A stretch of DNA of 64,000 nucleotides from CAWEHU01 sp963808965 (GCA_963808965.1 CAWEHU010000020.1:204884-268883); one strand, 5' to 3'. Shown: positions 17,743 to 27,150, counted from the first letter of the stretch. Made by a program: numbers and translations. The notes: generated from the letters alone by a model not told the origin.

Positions 17743-18087
17743 GCTAGCCATAATCGTCTCCGGCCCAGGTTCACCGGCTCGATCCGCTGGGATCAACCTC
17801 GCCGCCCCGGAGATTTCTACTCCACCTGAAGGCATCGGCTTTGTGTGCCGGATCTGGGCGCCGGGCGAGTCGCGTTCGACACCCACCTGATCGGTTGCGC
17901 TTCCCGGCGGGGATCGCTCCGGAGTCGCTGTGACACTGCGAGGGTCACAGTGTGTCTGGCCGGCAACGAACGTCAGATTTAGTGGTGGCCTGATCGCTCC
18001 TGCCCCGGATGTTGTAGGTTCCTCATTGACGAGGCCTCGAGGTTCGCAGCAGCTTCGAGGCGTTGAGGTCATAACGGGGGGTCTGAG
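17743..18087. other. 345-bp intergenic region with two inverted repeats, leader of nrdA
   Basis: No gene is visible here. It holds an inverted repeat TGTGAC-N9-GTCACA at 17929-17949 and a hairpin GCCTCGA/TCGAGGC with a 14-nt loop at 18034-18061, ending 26 bp before the nrdA start. I looked for NrdR boxes (ACACWATATATWTGT type) and for the conserved B12 box of a cobalamin riboswitch and found neither. The repeats could be an operator and a leader structure for nrdA. Confidence 0.45.
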
Positions 18088-19999
18088 GTGCTCGATGCAG
18101 TCCAGATGCGAGGTCGCTATCAGGTTCACGTGGACCGGAGCCGGGACGCGCTGCTGACCGATTTCGGGCGGGCGACGCTCGATGACCGCTATATGCTTCC
18201 CGGCGAGAGCTACCAGGATCTGTTCGCCCGGGTCGCCAGCCAATATGGCGACGGGCCGGCGCACGCGCAGCGGCTCTACGATTACATCAGCCGGCTCTGG
18301 TTCATGCCGGCGACTCCGGTGCTCTCGAACGGCGGAACCCAGCGCGGTCTGCCGATCTCCTGCTTTCTCAACGAAGCCTCCGATAGTCTCGACGGCATCG
18401 TCGGGCTCTGGAACGAGAATGTGCAGCTCGCCTCCAAGGGCGGCGGCATCGGCAGCTACTGGGGCAATTTGCGCTCGATCGGCGAGCGGGTGGGCGGGGT
18501 CGGCAAGACCTCGGGCGTGATCCCGTTCATCCGGGTGATGGACAGCCTGACGCTCGCAATCTCGCAAGGCTCGCTGCGGCGCGGCTCGGCCGCCGTGTAT
18601 CTCCCCGTTTGGCACCCGGAGATCGAGGAGTTCATCGAAATCCGGCGGCCGACCGGCGGCGATCCGAATCGCAAGGCGCCGAATCTGCACCACGGGGTGC
18701 TGGTGCCGGACGAATTCATGCGGGCCGTCGAGGCGGACGAGGCGTGGCCGCTCGTATCGCCGAAGGACGGGACCGTCGTGCGCAGCATCTCCGCGCGCTC
18801 GCTCTGGATACGCATCCTGACCGCGCGGATCGAGACCGGCGAGCCCTATCTCGTGTTCAGCGACCACGTGAACCGCGCGCTGCCCACGCATCAGAAGCTC
18901 GCCGGGCTGGAGGTGAAGACCTCCAATCTGTGCAGCGAGATCACCTTGCCGACCGGGACTCGACCAGCATGGGCGGGAGCGCACCGCGGTCTGCTGTCTC
19001 TCCTCGCTCAATCTGGAAACGTGGTTCGAGTGGAAGGACCATCCGACCTTCATCGAGGACGTGATGCGCTTCCTCGACAACGTCTTGCAGGATTTCATCG
19101 ACCGGGCGCCGCCGGGGATGGAACGGGCGCGCTATTCGGCGATGCGCGAGCGCTCGGTGGGCTTGGGCGTGATGGGCTTTCACAGCTTCCTGCAATCGCA
19201 GAACGTGCCGTTCGAGAGCGTGATCGCGAAGGTCTGGAACAAGCGGATGTTCGCGCATATTCGCGGCCAGGCGGACGCGGCGTCGCGGCTGCTCGCCGAG
19301 GAGCGGGGGCCGTGCCCGGATGCCGAGGAATACGGCATGATGGAGCGCTTCTCGAACAAGATGGCGATCGCGCCGACCGCCTCCATTTCGATCATCGCGG
19401 GCAATGCAAGTCCGGGCATCGAGCCGATCGCGGCCAACGTGTTTCTGCAGAAGACGCTTTCGGGCAGCTGGACGGTGCGCAACCGGCATTTGCAAAAGCT
19501 GCTGGCGGCGAAGGGGAGGGACGAGGACGAGGTCTGGTCCTCGATCACGCTGCGCGCCGGGAGCGTGCAGCATCTGGATTTTCTCTCCGAACAGGAAAAG
19601 GCGGTGTTCAAGACCGCCTTCGAGCTCGACCAGCGCTGGGTGATCGAGCACGCGGCGGATCGCACGCCCTATGTGTGCCAGAGCCAGTCGGTCAACGTGT
19701 TCCTGCCCGCGAACGTCCACAAGCGCGATCTGCACCAGATCCACATGCTGGCGTGGAAGCGCGGGGTGAAGTCGCTGTACTACTGCCGGAGCTTGTCGAT
19801 CCAGCGCGCGGATACGGTGAGCGAGAAGGCGGTGCGTCCGGCGGAGTTCACCGGCGTCGCCGTCGCGAACGATTGGCTCCGCACGCTGCCGCTCGTGGCG
19901 GCTGCGGCGGTGAATGGGGCGCGGTATGAGGAGTGTTTGGCTTGTCAGTGGGTTCGAGCCGATGCTTACTTGCGACTTTGGGATAGAGAAGAGATCTAG
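18088..19999 (+). pseudogene. nrdA: Class I ribonucleoside-diphosphate reductase, alpha subunit, split by +1 frameshift
   Basis: The catalytic subunit that reduces NDPs to dNDPs. The first frame, from GTG 18088, carries the specificity and N-terminal barrel (MPATPVLSNGGTQRG, active-site Cys in GLPISCFLN) to NLCSEITLPTG, with the N-x-C-x-E catalytic residues. One extra base near 18958 moves the rest into the +1 frame: GRERTAVCCLSSLNLET with the second redox Cys, then an intact C-terminal barrel ending EECLACQ, the C-terminal dithiol relay. About 18 extra residues (WVRADAY...) follow the usual end CLACQ, showing that the original stop is also lost. nrdB, normally next, is absent; an AT-rich strip of decayed genes begins here. 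Confidence 0.85.
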
Positions 20000-20000
20000 G

Positions 20001-20990
20001 ATGGCCGGGATTATTTTCGACAACTCGACTCTAACGGCAATCCAGCGGCTTACCGGGAAGGCTCCAGTCTCAAAATGCTATGAGGCGCAAGGAGACTATC
20101 CGCGCTAGAGCTGTTTCTTCGCATCTGATGTTCTATGATGACTTCTATTTCATTGATGATTACAAGGAGGATTTTCGAGTTGCGCGAGGAAGTCTCAATT
20201 TCAGCTACTGCCGAGCAGTATCTCCTGAAATGTTCGACTACGAACCATTATACACAAAGCAAAGGAACAGACTAGACCTGATGCTGGATATACGAGCCGC
20301 AAAGTCCGGCCGGGATTTGGTTAAAGAGATTTCTTGATAGCATAGGCCTTCATCTAACCGGTGCATGGCACATGCGATCAAGCGACTTCTTTCTGGTTCT
20401 GAAAAGTCTGGCAAACGGAGGGAGGACTGCGGGAGAAATACTCGCCTTTTACTTAATGATTTCGCAGATTCCAGGTAGGAGATCAACGAGAACGTAGATG
20501 ATCAGGTTCATCTCCTCGGAACCGATGGCGCGCTGATTGACCGCGATATAAGCGATGAAGTTGTGAGCTTTGCTCGTTCGCTGAACTGGCTCACCCTCCG
20601 CGCTGCCTTCTATACGCTTGTATCTGGATCATTCGACGTTGCTGTTTGCCTACCGTACCCCATCCGGCATAGTTTCGTCGCCCGTTGGAGTGACCGAAGG
20701 AACATCTTAAGCACGATGATAGCTTGCTCTGGCGCACAGAATTTGACCTTTTTTTGGGGCTAAAGCGGCGGCAGTGAATGCTGTGAACGCGATTTGTGAG
20801 CCCCAAGCGATCGAACTGACCTACCGCCTTTTGCGGCGTGGGCTGTCGGGAATGGGGATAACGTTTCCGGCGCGATTTCGTTGTAGTCGATGTGCGGCAA
20901 AAGCGCGAAGCAATTTCCCTGCGCGACTACTCGGCCAGATAGAGGACTTTCGACGGAACGGCGAAGTCCGGCAATTCAAGACGGAGAATT
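20001..20990 (+). pseudogene. Decayed AT-rich gene of unknown function, many frameshifts
   Basis: No single frame is open, but protein-like text moves from frame to frame along one direction: MAGIIFDNSTLTAIQRLTGK, then LMFYDDFYFIDDYKEDFRVA, then FLDSIGLHLTGAWHMRSSDF, then INENVDDQVHLLGTDGALI and ISDEVVSFARSLNWLTLRAA, then EHLKHDDSLLWRTEFDLFLG and finally RDFVVVDVRQKREAISLRDY. This is best read as one ancestral gene of about 300 codons broken at six or more places. I do not recognise the family. Base composition is clearly more AT-rich than the flanking genes, which suggests horizontal origin. Break density is far above that of the other split genes in the window. Confidence 0.6.
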
Positions 20991-21400
20991 GAACAAGATC
21001 ACTGCCCCTCTATCGAGATCGAAGACTAGGAAATTCGATCCATAGGGCAAATGGATTTGTCTCCACCCATCCCAACTGCGTCCGTCACGGCCCAGGTCGC
21101 ACCAGCTATAGCCCTGAGCGTAAGTAGGAATTTCAATGTTCCCGAACCTTGCGCAAAATGTCCCGTCCATCGCGGCATTTCCGCGGCCTTTTTCGGAACA
21201 TCGTTGCCGACAATGTCTCCCGGTTCGACAGTCTTCGGTCGATGAGAGATCGATCTCCTGAAAGAGATCTGATTTGGCTGGGAGGAGCACCGGGCTCCCA
21301 ACTCTAGACGTAGAAGAGTACTCGCTTTTTCGGAAAGTGGTCCGATTGGAAACAACACCCATGTAAGCACGAGTCCTCGCACTTGAGCCGTGTAGGCGAC
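20976..21400 (-). pseudogene. Remnant of an unknown gene on the opposite strand
   Basis: On the minus strand two frames read like parts of one protein: PKTVEPGDIVGNDVPKKAA in one, and then AMDGTFCARFGNIEIPTYAQ with SWCDLGRDGRSWDGWRQIHL and LVFDLDRGAVILFNSPS to a stop at 20976 in another. I infer the C-terminal part of a soluble protein with a frameshift near 21180; no convincing start is present upstream, where the text becomes random. Function unknown. It is convergent with the decayed plus-strand gene and shares its AT-rich character. Confidence 0.45.
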
Positions 21401-21435
21401 TGAAAAGCTTGAAGGCGCAACAACTCGAAACGAAC

Positions 21436-22019
21436 ATGGCAGAGACCGCCCGCGCCCGCATGACGTCTGACGAATTCATCGCCTGGGCCATGAGCCGCCC
21501 GGAGGGGGAGCGATATGAGCTAGCTGCGGGCGAGGTCGTCGCGATGGCGCCGGAGCGGTCGGCCCACGCGCTCACCAAAGGCCGGCTGTTCCGGCGGCTC
21601 GCCGAAGCGATCGAGGCAGCCGGACTTCCCTGCACCGCCTATCCGGACGGAATGGCCGTCGAGGTGGACGCCGCCACGGTCTACGAGCCCGATGCTTCGG
21701 TCCGTTGCGGGCCGCCCCTGCCGGATGACGCCGTGAAGATGATCGACCCGGTGATCGTGGTCGAGGTCCTCTCGCCCTCGTCCCGCGCCCGGGATGCCGG
21801 GGCCAAACTCGCCGACTACTTTCGGATCGATTCGTTCGGCATTACCTGATCGTCCGTACCGAGGACCGAACCGTCATCCATCACGAGCGAGACGAGGGCG
21901 GGGCGATCACCACGCGCATCATCCGGGATGGCTCCATCCGGCTTTCGCCGCCTGGAATTGAGTTGTCAGCCCTGTTCTGTTCCTGCCCTCGCCTGCAGCC
22001 TGCAACGCCATGTGTATAA
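21436..22019 (+). pseudogene. Uma2 family (DUF820) putative endonuclease, -1 frameshift
   Basis: Uma2/DUF820 proteins have a PD-(D/E)XK restriction-endonuclease-like fold and often occur beside mobile or toxin-antitoxin genes; their role is not settled. The frame from ATG 21436 reads the typical MTSDEFIAWAM, RYELAAGEVVAMAPE, the catalytic-type YEPDASV (D) and PVIVVEVLSPS (E-V-x-S) and then AKLADYFRI. One base is missing near 21834: the expected continuation VRHYLIVRTEDRTVIHHERD is found in the next frame and runs to a stop at 22017-22019. The tail overlaps the vapBC operator. Confidence 0.75.
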
Positions 22020-22039
22020 AAACCTTAAGGCATACACAT
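22010..22039 (+). promoter_or_regulatory. Probable vapBC operator (inverted repeat) and promoter region
   Basis: A perfect 8-bp inverted repeat, ATGTGTAT at 22010-22017 and ATACACAT at 22032-22039, lies 9 bp upstream of the antitoxin start. The half-site centres are 22 bp apart, two helical turns, as expected for autoregulatory binding by an antitoxin dimer pair. A TATAAA in the left arm could serve as a -10 element. Confidence 0.6.
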
Positions 22040-22048
22040 AGACGGCCC

Positions 22049-22243
22049 ATGCGCACAAATATCGAGATCGACGACGAGCTGATCGCGGAGGCCATGGCAG
22101 CCACCGGGCAGACCACGAAGCGCGCGACGGTCGAAGAGGCGCTGCGCACCGTGGTGCGGCTGCATCAGCAGCGGCGGGCGGTGGAGCGATTGGCCGGGCT
22201 GGGTTGGGAGGGGAACCTGGAGGAGAGCCGCGCAGGCCGGTGA
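22049..22243 (+). CDS. vapB: VapB-type antitoxin
   Basis: A 64-residue type II antitoxin of the VapB/DUF2191 class. MRTNIEIDDELIAEAMAATG is the ribbon-helix-helix DNA-binding start of this family (the Arg-Thr-Asn-Ile strand plus the first helix), followed by TTKRATVEEALRTVVRL, and the C-terminal tail WEGNLEESRAGR, which should wrap the toxin. The ATG at 22049 is chosen because the longer frame would begin inside the operator. It overlaps vapC by 4 bp. Confidence 0.88.
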   Translation: MRTNIEIDDELIAEAMAATGQTTKRATVEEALRTVVRLHQQRRAVERLAGLGWEGNLEESRAGR

Positions 22244-22632
22244 TCCTCGTCGATAGCTCGGTCTGGATCGGGCTGCTTCGGAACACCCCGACCAGGCCGG
22301 TCCACATCCTGCGGACCATCGCCGGTCAGGAGCCTCTCCTGGTTGGCGACCTGGTGCTGGCCGAGGTGCTTCAAGGTGCGCGGGACGACACGCACGCCGC
22401 GATTATGGAGCGCGAATTGCGCCGGTTCGCCGTGATCTCGATCACGAACGACCGGATCGCCGTCATCGCCGCGCGCAATCACCGCAAGCTGCGCGCCGTA
22501 GGTATTACCGTGCGCAAGACGATCGACTTGCTGATCGGCACCTTCTGCATCGAAGCCGGTCACGCACTGCTGCACGACGACCGGGATTTCGAGCCGATGG
22601 TCGCGCATCTCGGCCTGCAAGCGGTCGGATAA
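22240..22632 (+). CDS. vapC: VapC-type PIN-domain ribonuclease toxin
   Basis: PIN-domain toxin, 130 residues. The four acidic positions of the active site can be placed: Asp in ILVDSSVWI at the N-terminus, Glu in LVLAEVLQG, and the two C-terminal Asps around LLHDDRDFEPM. VapC toxins cleave tRNA or the 23S sarcin-ricin loop; the target here is unknown. The GTG start lies in a GTGA overlap with vapB, the standard antitoxin-first arrangement. Downstream is a GC hairpin at 22642-22659 and then the exopolysaccharide kinase gene. Confidence 0.9.
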   Translation: MILVDSSVWIGLLRNTPTRPVHILRTIAGQEPLLVGDLVLAEVLQGARDDTHAAIMERELRRFAVISITNDRIAVIAARNHRKLRAVGITVRKTIDLLIGTFCIEAGHALLHDDRDFEPMVAHLGLQAVG

Positions 22633-22641
22633 AGGACTCCT

Positions 22642-22659
22642 CGCCGCTGATACGCGGCG
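22642..22659 (+). terminator. GC-rich hairpin after vapC
   Basis: CGCCGC pairs with GCGGCG around a 6-nt loop, 9 bp past the vapC stop. There is no T-run, so intrinsic termination is possible but weak. Confidence 0.35.
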
Positions 22660-22720
22660 CGTCTCAACGGACCATTTACGAATAGGCGGCACGTTCACGT
22701 CAGCGCGCAAAAGGGCGCGT

Positions 22721-24946
22721 GTGGAGGCGTGTATGCTCGACCGACCTGTCGATGTCCCCTCGGGAGCCGGGCGGCCCCGAGACCCGTGGCCGATGAACCG
22801 GCCCGAGACCGATGAGGAGAGGGCGCCCGCCGTCCTCATGCTCCTCGCGCTGCTCGCGATGCTGCGGCGGCGGAAGCTGCCCTTCATCGCGTCGGCCACG
22901 CTGATCCCGGTGCTCGCCTTCATCGCGATCTCGCAGACGACGCCGCGCTATACCGGGACGGCGACGGTGCTCTACGAACCCAGCGCCTACGCCGCGCGAG
23001 AGCTGCAAAGCATCCTGCGCGACGACCCGACGACCGACAACGTGATGCCCAGCCAGATCGAGATCGTGCAAGGCCTCCGCATGGCGGAGCGCCTGGTCGA
23101 CCGGTTCGATCTCACACGGGATCCGGAGTTCAATCCGGCGCTGCGCACGCCGACCCTGTTCAGCCGGACGCGCGCCTTCCTGACCGGGCTCCTCAGCTTC
23201 GGTCCCGTGAACCCACCGAGCGAGCGCGATGTCGTGATGCGCGCGGTGCAGAAGGCGATCGACGCCAAGACCGTCAAAACCTCGCGACTCATGGAAGTCT
23301 CGTTCACGGCGGAAAGCCCGCATCTCGCAGCCGATGGCGCGAACGCGCTGGCCGAGTTCTACATCGCCGACCAGGTCGCGGTGAAAACCGAGGCGGTGCG
23401 CCGCGCTAACGAGTGGCTGGAAGCGCGCGTCTCCGACCTGCGCCGCGGCGTCGCGACGGACGAGGATCGGATCGCCGGTTATCGCTCCCGCGAGGGGCTG
23501 ACCCAGGGCGTCCTCGCAAGCCTCGCCACCGAACAGATCAGCCGTCTCGGCACCGATCTGGCGCAGGCCCGCAGCGAGCTCGCCGATGCGCAGTCGCGAC
23601 TCGACGCGGCGCGCGGACGCAGCACCGCCGGGGCGCAGGCGGCGATCGCCCCAAGTGTCGTGGCCTTGCGCGCGCAGCAGGACCAGCTTTCCGGACAGCT
23701 GCAATCGACCATGGCGCGGCTCGGTCCGAACCACCCGACCGTGGTCGCCCTGCGCAGTCAGATCGCCGATGTCCAGCGCGCGGTCGATGCGGAGACGAGC
23801 CGCGTGATTGCCGCTCTCGAAGCCGAGGTTCGGACCGACCGGGCCAAGGTCGCCGCACTCGAGCAAAGCGTCAAAGAGGCGAAGGGCCAAGTCGATCACA
23901 ACGCCCAAGCGCAAATTCCGCTCAACGCCATGCAGCGTGATGTGGAAGCCGAGCGCGGTCTGCTGCGGTCGGTGCTGGACCGCATGCAGGGAACGGCGCA
24001 GCAGGCAGCGCTCGAAATGCCGGATGCGCGCATCATCTCCCCCGCGCTGCTGCCCGAGAAGCCGAGCCAGCCAAAGACGCTGCTGCTGATGGCCGCTGCC
24101 GTCGTGTTCGGCGGCTGCTTCGGCCTGCTGCTTGTCTATGTGCTGGAAATGAGCGACGGCACGTTCCGCAGCGGCGAGGATGTGCGCTCGACGTTAGGCT
24201 TGCCCTGCTTCGCGCTGGTGCCGCAGATCCGTCGCGCGGCGCTCCGGCGCTGCCGAGTTGAGGATTATCCCGCCGAGAAACCTCTCTCGCCCTTCTCCGA
24301 GCAGCTGCGCGCGCTGCGGGCGGCGCTCTGGCTGGGCCGCGAGAATCCGCGGGTCATCGCGATTACCGCGGCGCGCCCCGCCGAGGGCAAGACCACGATC
24401 GCTGTCGGTCTCGGCCGTTCCGCGGCGATAAGTGGCGAGCGGGTGATCGTGCTCGACTGCGACGTGCGCCAGCCCTCCTTCGGGCGACTGATGCAGGCGG
24501 ACGGCGCGCTCGGCATCGCCGATTTCCTGCTCGGGCACGCGACACTCAAGCAGGTCGTACAGAAGGATCCGCTCACCGGCATGGACTTCATTCCGGCGGG
24601 CTCGGCCGAGACGAACTCGATGGCGATGTTCATGTCTGATGCCATGGGCAAGCTTCTGGAGCAGTTGCGCGGCGAGTACGATCTCGTGCTGCTCGACGCG
24701 CCGCCTGCCTTCGCGATGGCGGATGCACGCATCATCGCGCGCACGGCGGACGCGACGCTCCTCTGCGTGCGCTGGCGCGACACGCCGCGGAGCGTGGTCC
24801 GCAACTCGCTCGATCTGCTCGAGGAGATGCGCGCCAAGGTGGTCGGGGTGGCGATAACCCGCGTCGATGTGCGCGCCCACTCGCGCTCCGGCTTCGCCGA
24901 TGCCGAAGTCTATCACTCGCGCTACGGCGGCTACTTTCGGGAGTAA
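22721..24946 (+). CDS. Polysaccharide biosynthesis tyrosine autokinase (Wzc/ExoP type)
   Basis: A bacterial tyrosine kinase that controls chain length and export of exopolysaccharide. The N-terminal Wzz domain begins with TM1 (LPFIASATLIPVLAFIAI) and SQTTPRYTGTATVLYEP; a long periplasmic coiled-coil region follows (residues 200-430); TM2 is TLLLMAAAVVFGGCFGLLLV with the upstream Pro-rich LLPEKPSQPK. The cytosolic kinase has Walker A AARPAEGKTTIAVGL, Walker A' VIVLDCDVRQPSFG and Walker B LVLLDAPP. A C-terminal tyrosine cluster (EVYHSRYGGYFRE, three Tyr) is the autophosphorylation tail. 741 residues. It opens the second exopolysaccharide block; no Wza-like export protein is in the window. Confidence 0.92.
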   Translation: MEACMLDRPVDVPSGAGRPRDPWPMNRPETDEERAPAVLMLLALLAMLRRRKLPFIASATLIPVLAFIAISQTTPRYTGTATVLYEPSAYAARELQSILRDDPTTDNVMPSQIEIVQGLRMAERLVDRFDLTRDPEFNPALRTPTLFSRTRAFLTGLLSFGPVNPPSERDVVMRAVQKAIDAKTVKTSRLMEVSFTAESPHLAADGANALAEFYIADQVAVKTEAVRRANEWLEARVSDLRRGVATDEDRIAGYRSREGLTQGVLASLATEQISRLGTDLAQARSELADAQSRLDAARGRSTAGAQAAIAPSVVALRAQQDQLSGQLQSTMARLGPNHPTVVALRSQIADVQRAVDAETSRVIAALEAEVRTDRAKVAALEQSVKEAKGQVDHNAQAQIPLNAMQRDVEAERGLLRSVLDRMQGTAQQAALEMPDARIISPALLPEKPSQPKTLLLMAAAVVFGGCFGLLLVYVLEMSDGTFRSGEDVRSTLGLPCFALVPQIRRAALRRCRVEDYPAEKPLSPFSEQLRALRAALWLGRENPRVIAITAARPAEGKTTIAVGLGRSAAISGERVIVLDCDVRQPSFGRLMQADGALGIADFLLGHATLKQVVQKDPLTGMDFIPAGSAETNSMAMFMSDAMGKLLEQLRGEYDLVLLDAPPAFAMADARIIARTADATLLCVRWRDTPRSVVRNSLDLLEEMRAKVVGVAITRVDVRAHSRSGFADAEVYHSRYGGYFRE

Positions 24947-24952
24947 CTAGAG

Positions 24953-26410
24953 GTGCAGAGCGGAGATGCGCGCCGTTCCGGGAACGGCGTCCTTTGGGCT
25001 GGCGCGGAGGCGGCGCTCTCCGCCGCCTTCTCCTTCGCCTCGGCTTTCGTCGTGGCGCGAATCATCGGCCCGCAGGAGGTGGGCATCGGCGCGGCGGCGG
25101 TCGCTCCGCACGTGTTTCTCTGGGTCGGGGTCAACGCCCTCTTCGCCGACGCGCTGGTGCAGAGCCCGGCCGTGAACCGGGAGGATGCATCGAGCGCCTT
25201 CTGGGTCTCGATCGGGGTTGGCTTCATCGCGGGGATTATCGAGCTGGCGCTCGGCTGGCCCATAGCCGCATCGCTCGGAGACAGCAGGCTCGTCGCGATG
25301 TCGCTCGCACTGGCTTGCACGTTGCCGCTAGTCGGTGCGGGAGGCGCCATCCAGGGCTTGCTCACGCGCGACCGCCGTTACCGCGCGCTGGCCGGGCGTG
25401 CGCTGATCGGGCAGGGCCTCGGAATGACCGGCGGCATCGCCTGCGTCCTGTTGGGCGCCGGCGCATGGGCGCTCGTTGTGCAACAGGTCGTTACCTCGGC
25501 GCTCGGCGCGCTCGTGCTCCTGCTGCGCGCGCACTGGCGTCCCGCGCGCACGTGCCGGTGGTCTTCGGTGCGAGCGTTGTTGCGTCTCGGCGTACCGCTG
25601 ACGGCCAGCACCTTGGTCCAGCAGGGACGCTATCGCGCCTTCGCTTTGCTGATCGGCGCCACCGCGGGTGCCGCGGCGCTCGGCCAGATCCACATGGCTT
25701 TCCGCCTGGTGGACACCGTGCGCGAGCTTGGATCAACCGCGCTGTGGCGCCTGATGCTGCCCGCGATGGCGCGACGCCAGCACGATATCCATCGATTGCA
25801 GGAGACCGTCGACCGGTCGCTGGCCCTCTCGGCCCTGGTGCTCTTTCCGGTCATTGGCGCGCTGCTCGCGACCATCGCGCCGGCGATCGCGCTGCTGCTG
25901 GGGCCGGCATGGCTGCCGTCGGGCGAAGCGGCGGCCCCGCTGCTGTTCCTGATGACTTACGTGTTTCTCAGTCTGCCCGGCGGCGTCGCCGTGGTCGCGC
26001 GTGGCCGCCCGCAATATTCGCTGTTCGCCAATATTGGGAGCACGGCGGCGACGATCGCGGGGGTGTTGCTCATCCGCCCCTCCGCGCCGGTCGCCGCGGC
26101 CGGGATCTGGCTCGCTGCGCAACTGCTTGTGGCTCCCTATTCGTTGCTGATGACCGCGCGCGTGCTGCACGCGCTGCCCTTGCGCCAGTGGCGTGCGGGT
26201 TTGCCCGCGCTTGGGCTCGCGGTGCTCGCGACCGGGGCGGCGTTCGGCCTGCCCTATGTAACCGGCGAACCGCCCGGCCCCATGGGCCTCATTGTTGCGC
26301 GGCTGTCCGCGGGTGCGCTGGTCTACCTTCCCGGTGCGCTCTTGCTCATGCGCCCGAGCGTGGATGATGCGTTTCGGATGCTGCTGCCGCGCGTGGCGGC
26401 GCGCTCGTGA
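24953..26410 (+). CDS. Oligosaccharide flippase / lipopolysaccharide biosynthesis protein (MOP superfamily)
   Basis: A 485-residue protein of 12-14 TM helices in the Polysacc_synt/Wzx-like group, expected to flip undecaprenyl-linked repeat units to the periplasm. The opening ALSAAFSFASAFVVARIIGP and the central LLRLGVPLTASTLVQQGRYR carry the usual spacing of this family. It lies 6 bp after the tyrosine kinase gene and overlaps the WecG gene by the tetranucleotide GTGA, so the three are one operon. The start is a GTG at 24953. Confidence 0.85.
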   Translation: MQSGDARRSGNGVLWAGAEAALSAAFSFASAFVVARIIGPQEVGIGAAAVAPHVFLWVGVNALFADALVQSPAVNREDASSAFWVSIGVGFIAGIIELALGWPIAASLGDSRLVAMSLALACTLPLVGAGGAIQGLLTRDRRYRALAGRALIGQGLGMTGGIACVLLGAGAWALVVQQVVTSALGALVLLLRAHWRPARTCRWSSVRALLRLGVPLTASTLVQQGRYRAFALLIGATAGAAALGQIHMAFRLVDTVRELGSTALWRLMLPAMARRQHDIHRLQETVDRSLALSALVLFPVIGALLATIAPAIALLLGPAWLPSGEAAAPLLFLMTYVFLSLPGGVAVVARGRPQYSLFANIGSTAATIAGVLLIRPSAPVAAAGIWLAAQLLVAPYSLLMTARVLHALPLRQWRAGLPALGLAVLATGAAFGLPYVTGEPPGPMGLIVARLSAGALVYLPGALLLMRPSVDDAFRMLLPRVAARS

Positions 26411-27150
26411 TGCGTCACATCGGACTGCTCGGCCTCGACTTCGCGGATGCCGACGCGGCGACCGCCGCCGCATGGCTCGCGGCGCGGCCGGCTGACGCGC
26501 CGTTCGATTATGTCGTTACGCCCAATGCCGATCATCTGGTACGGCTGGCCCGGCAACCCGCTCTGAAACCGCTGTACCAGGATGCGTTGCTGCGGCTGAT
26601 GGATTCCCGCGTCGTGGCGCGCGCAGCCTCGGGCTTGGGACTTGACGCGCCCGCTGTCGCGACCGGCAGCGATTTGACCGCGCTTCTCCTGCACCGCCAT
26701 CTAGAAGCCGGGGAGCGTATCGCTATCGTGGGTTTGGCTCCCGAACGGCTGCCCTCCCTCCTCGCGAATTGCGGCCTGGCGCCGCCGCTACATTACAACC
26801 CGCCGATGGGCTTCGAGCGTGACCCACGCTCGCTCGAGGCAGCAGTGGACTTCGTGATCGCGAATCCGGCCCGGTTCGTGTTCCTGGCCGTCGGCTCGCC
26901 GCGGCAGGAGATTCTCGCCGCTGCGATCAAGGCGACCGGGCAGGCGACCGGTACCGCGTTGTGCATCGGAGCCAGCCTCGATTTCCTGTCGGGGGCTATA
27001 CCGCGCGCGCCATTATGGATGCAGCGGGCGAGCCTCGAATGGCTCCATCGGCTGCTGTCCGATCCACGCCGCATGGCGCGGCGTTATCTGCTAGATAATC
27101 CGCCCGTGTTGACCCTGCTTCTGCGCGAGCGCGTGGCGAGGGCCGGTTAG
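26407..27150 (+). CDS. WecG/TagA/CpsF family glycosyltransferase (GT26)
   Basis: GT26 enzymes transfer N-acetylmannosamine, N-acetylmannosaminuronate or glucose onto lipid-linked intermediates. The conserved text is clear: VVTPNADHLVRLARQP, then LMDSRVVARAASG, FVFLAVGSPRQEIL, GASLDFLSGAIPRAP and WLHRLLSDPRRMARRYL at the C-terminus. 247 residues, complete. It is coupled to the flippase gene (stop and start overlapping) and ends the exopolysaccharide block, convergent with guaA 96 bp away. Confidence 0.9.
   Translation: MMRHIGLLGLDFADADAATAAAWLAARPADAPFDYVVTPNADHLVRLARQPALKPLYQDALLRLMDSRVVARAASGLGLDAPAVATGSDLTALLLHRHLEAGERIAIVGLAPERLPSLLANCGLAPPLHYNPPMGFERDPRSLEAAVDFVIANPARFVFLAVGSPRQEILAAAIKATGQATGTALCIGASLDFLSGAIPRAPLWMQRASLEWLHRLLSDPRRMARRYLLDNPPVLTLLLRERVARAG

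Noticed and set aside
17743..18087. Cobalamin riboswitch upstream of nrdA
   Set aside because: The B12-box and core helices could not be found; only two simple inverted repeats are present.
16390..19098. A 902-codon open frame on the minus strand
   Set aside because: It lies antisense to two glycosyltransferase genes and nrdA, which have clear homology. Long antisense frames are common in high-GC genomes with strong codon-position bias, and its composition is low-complexity Arg/Ala/Asp.
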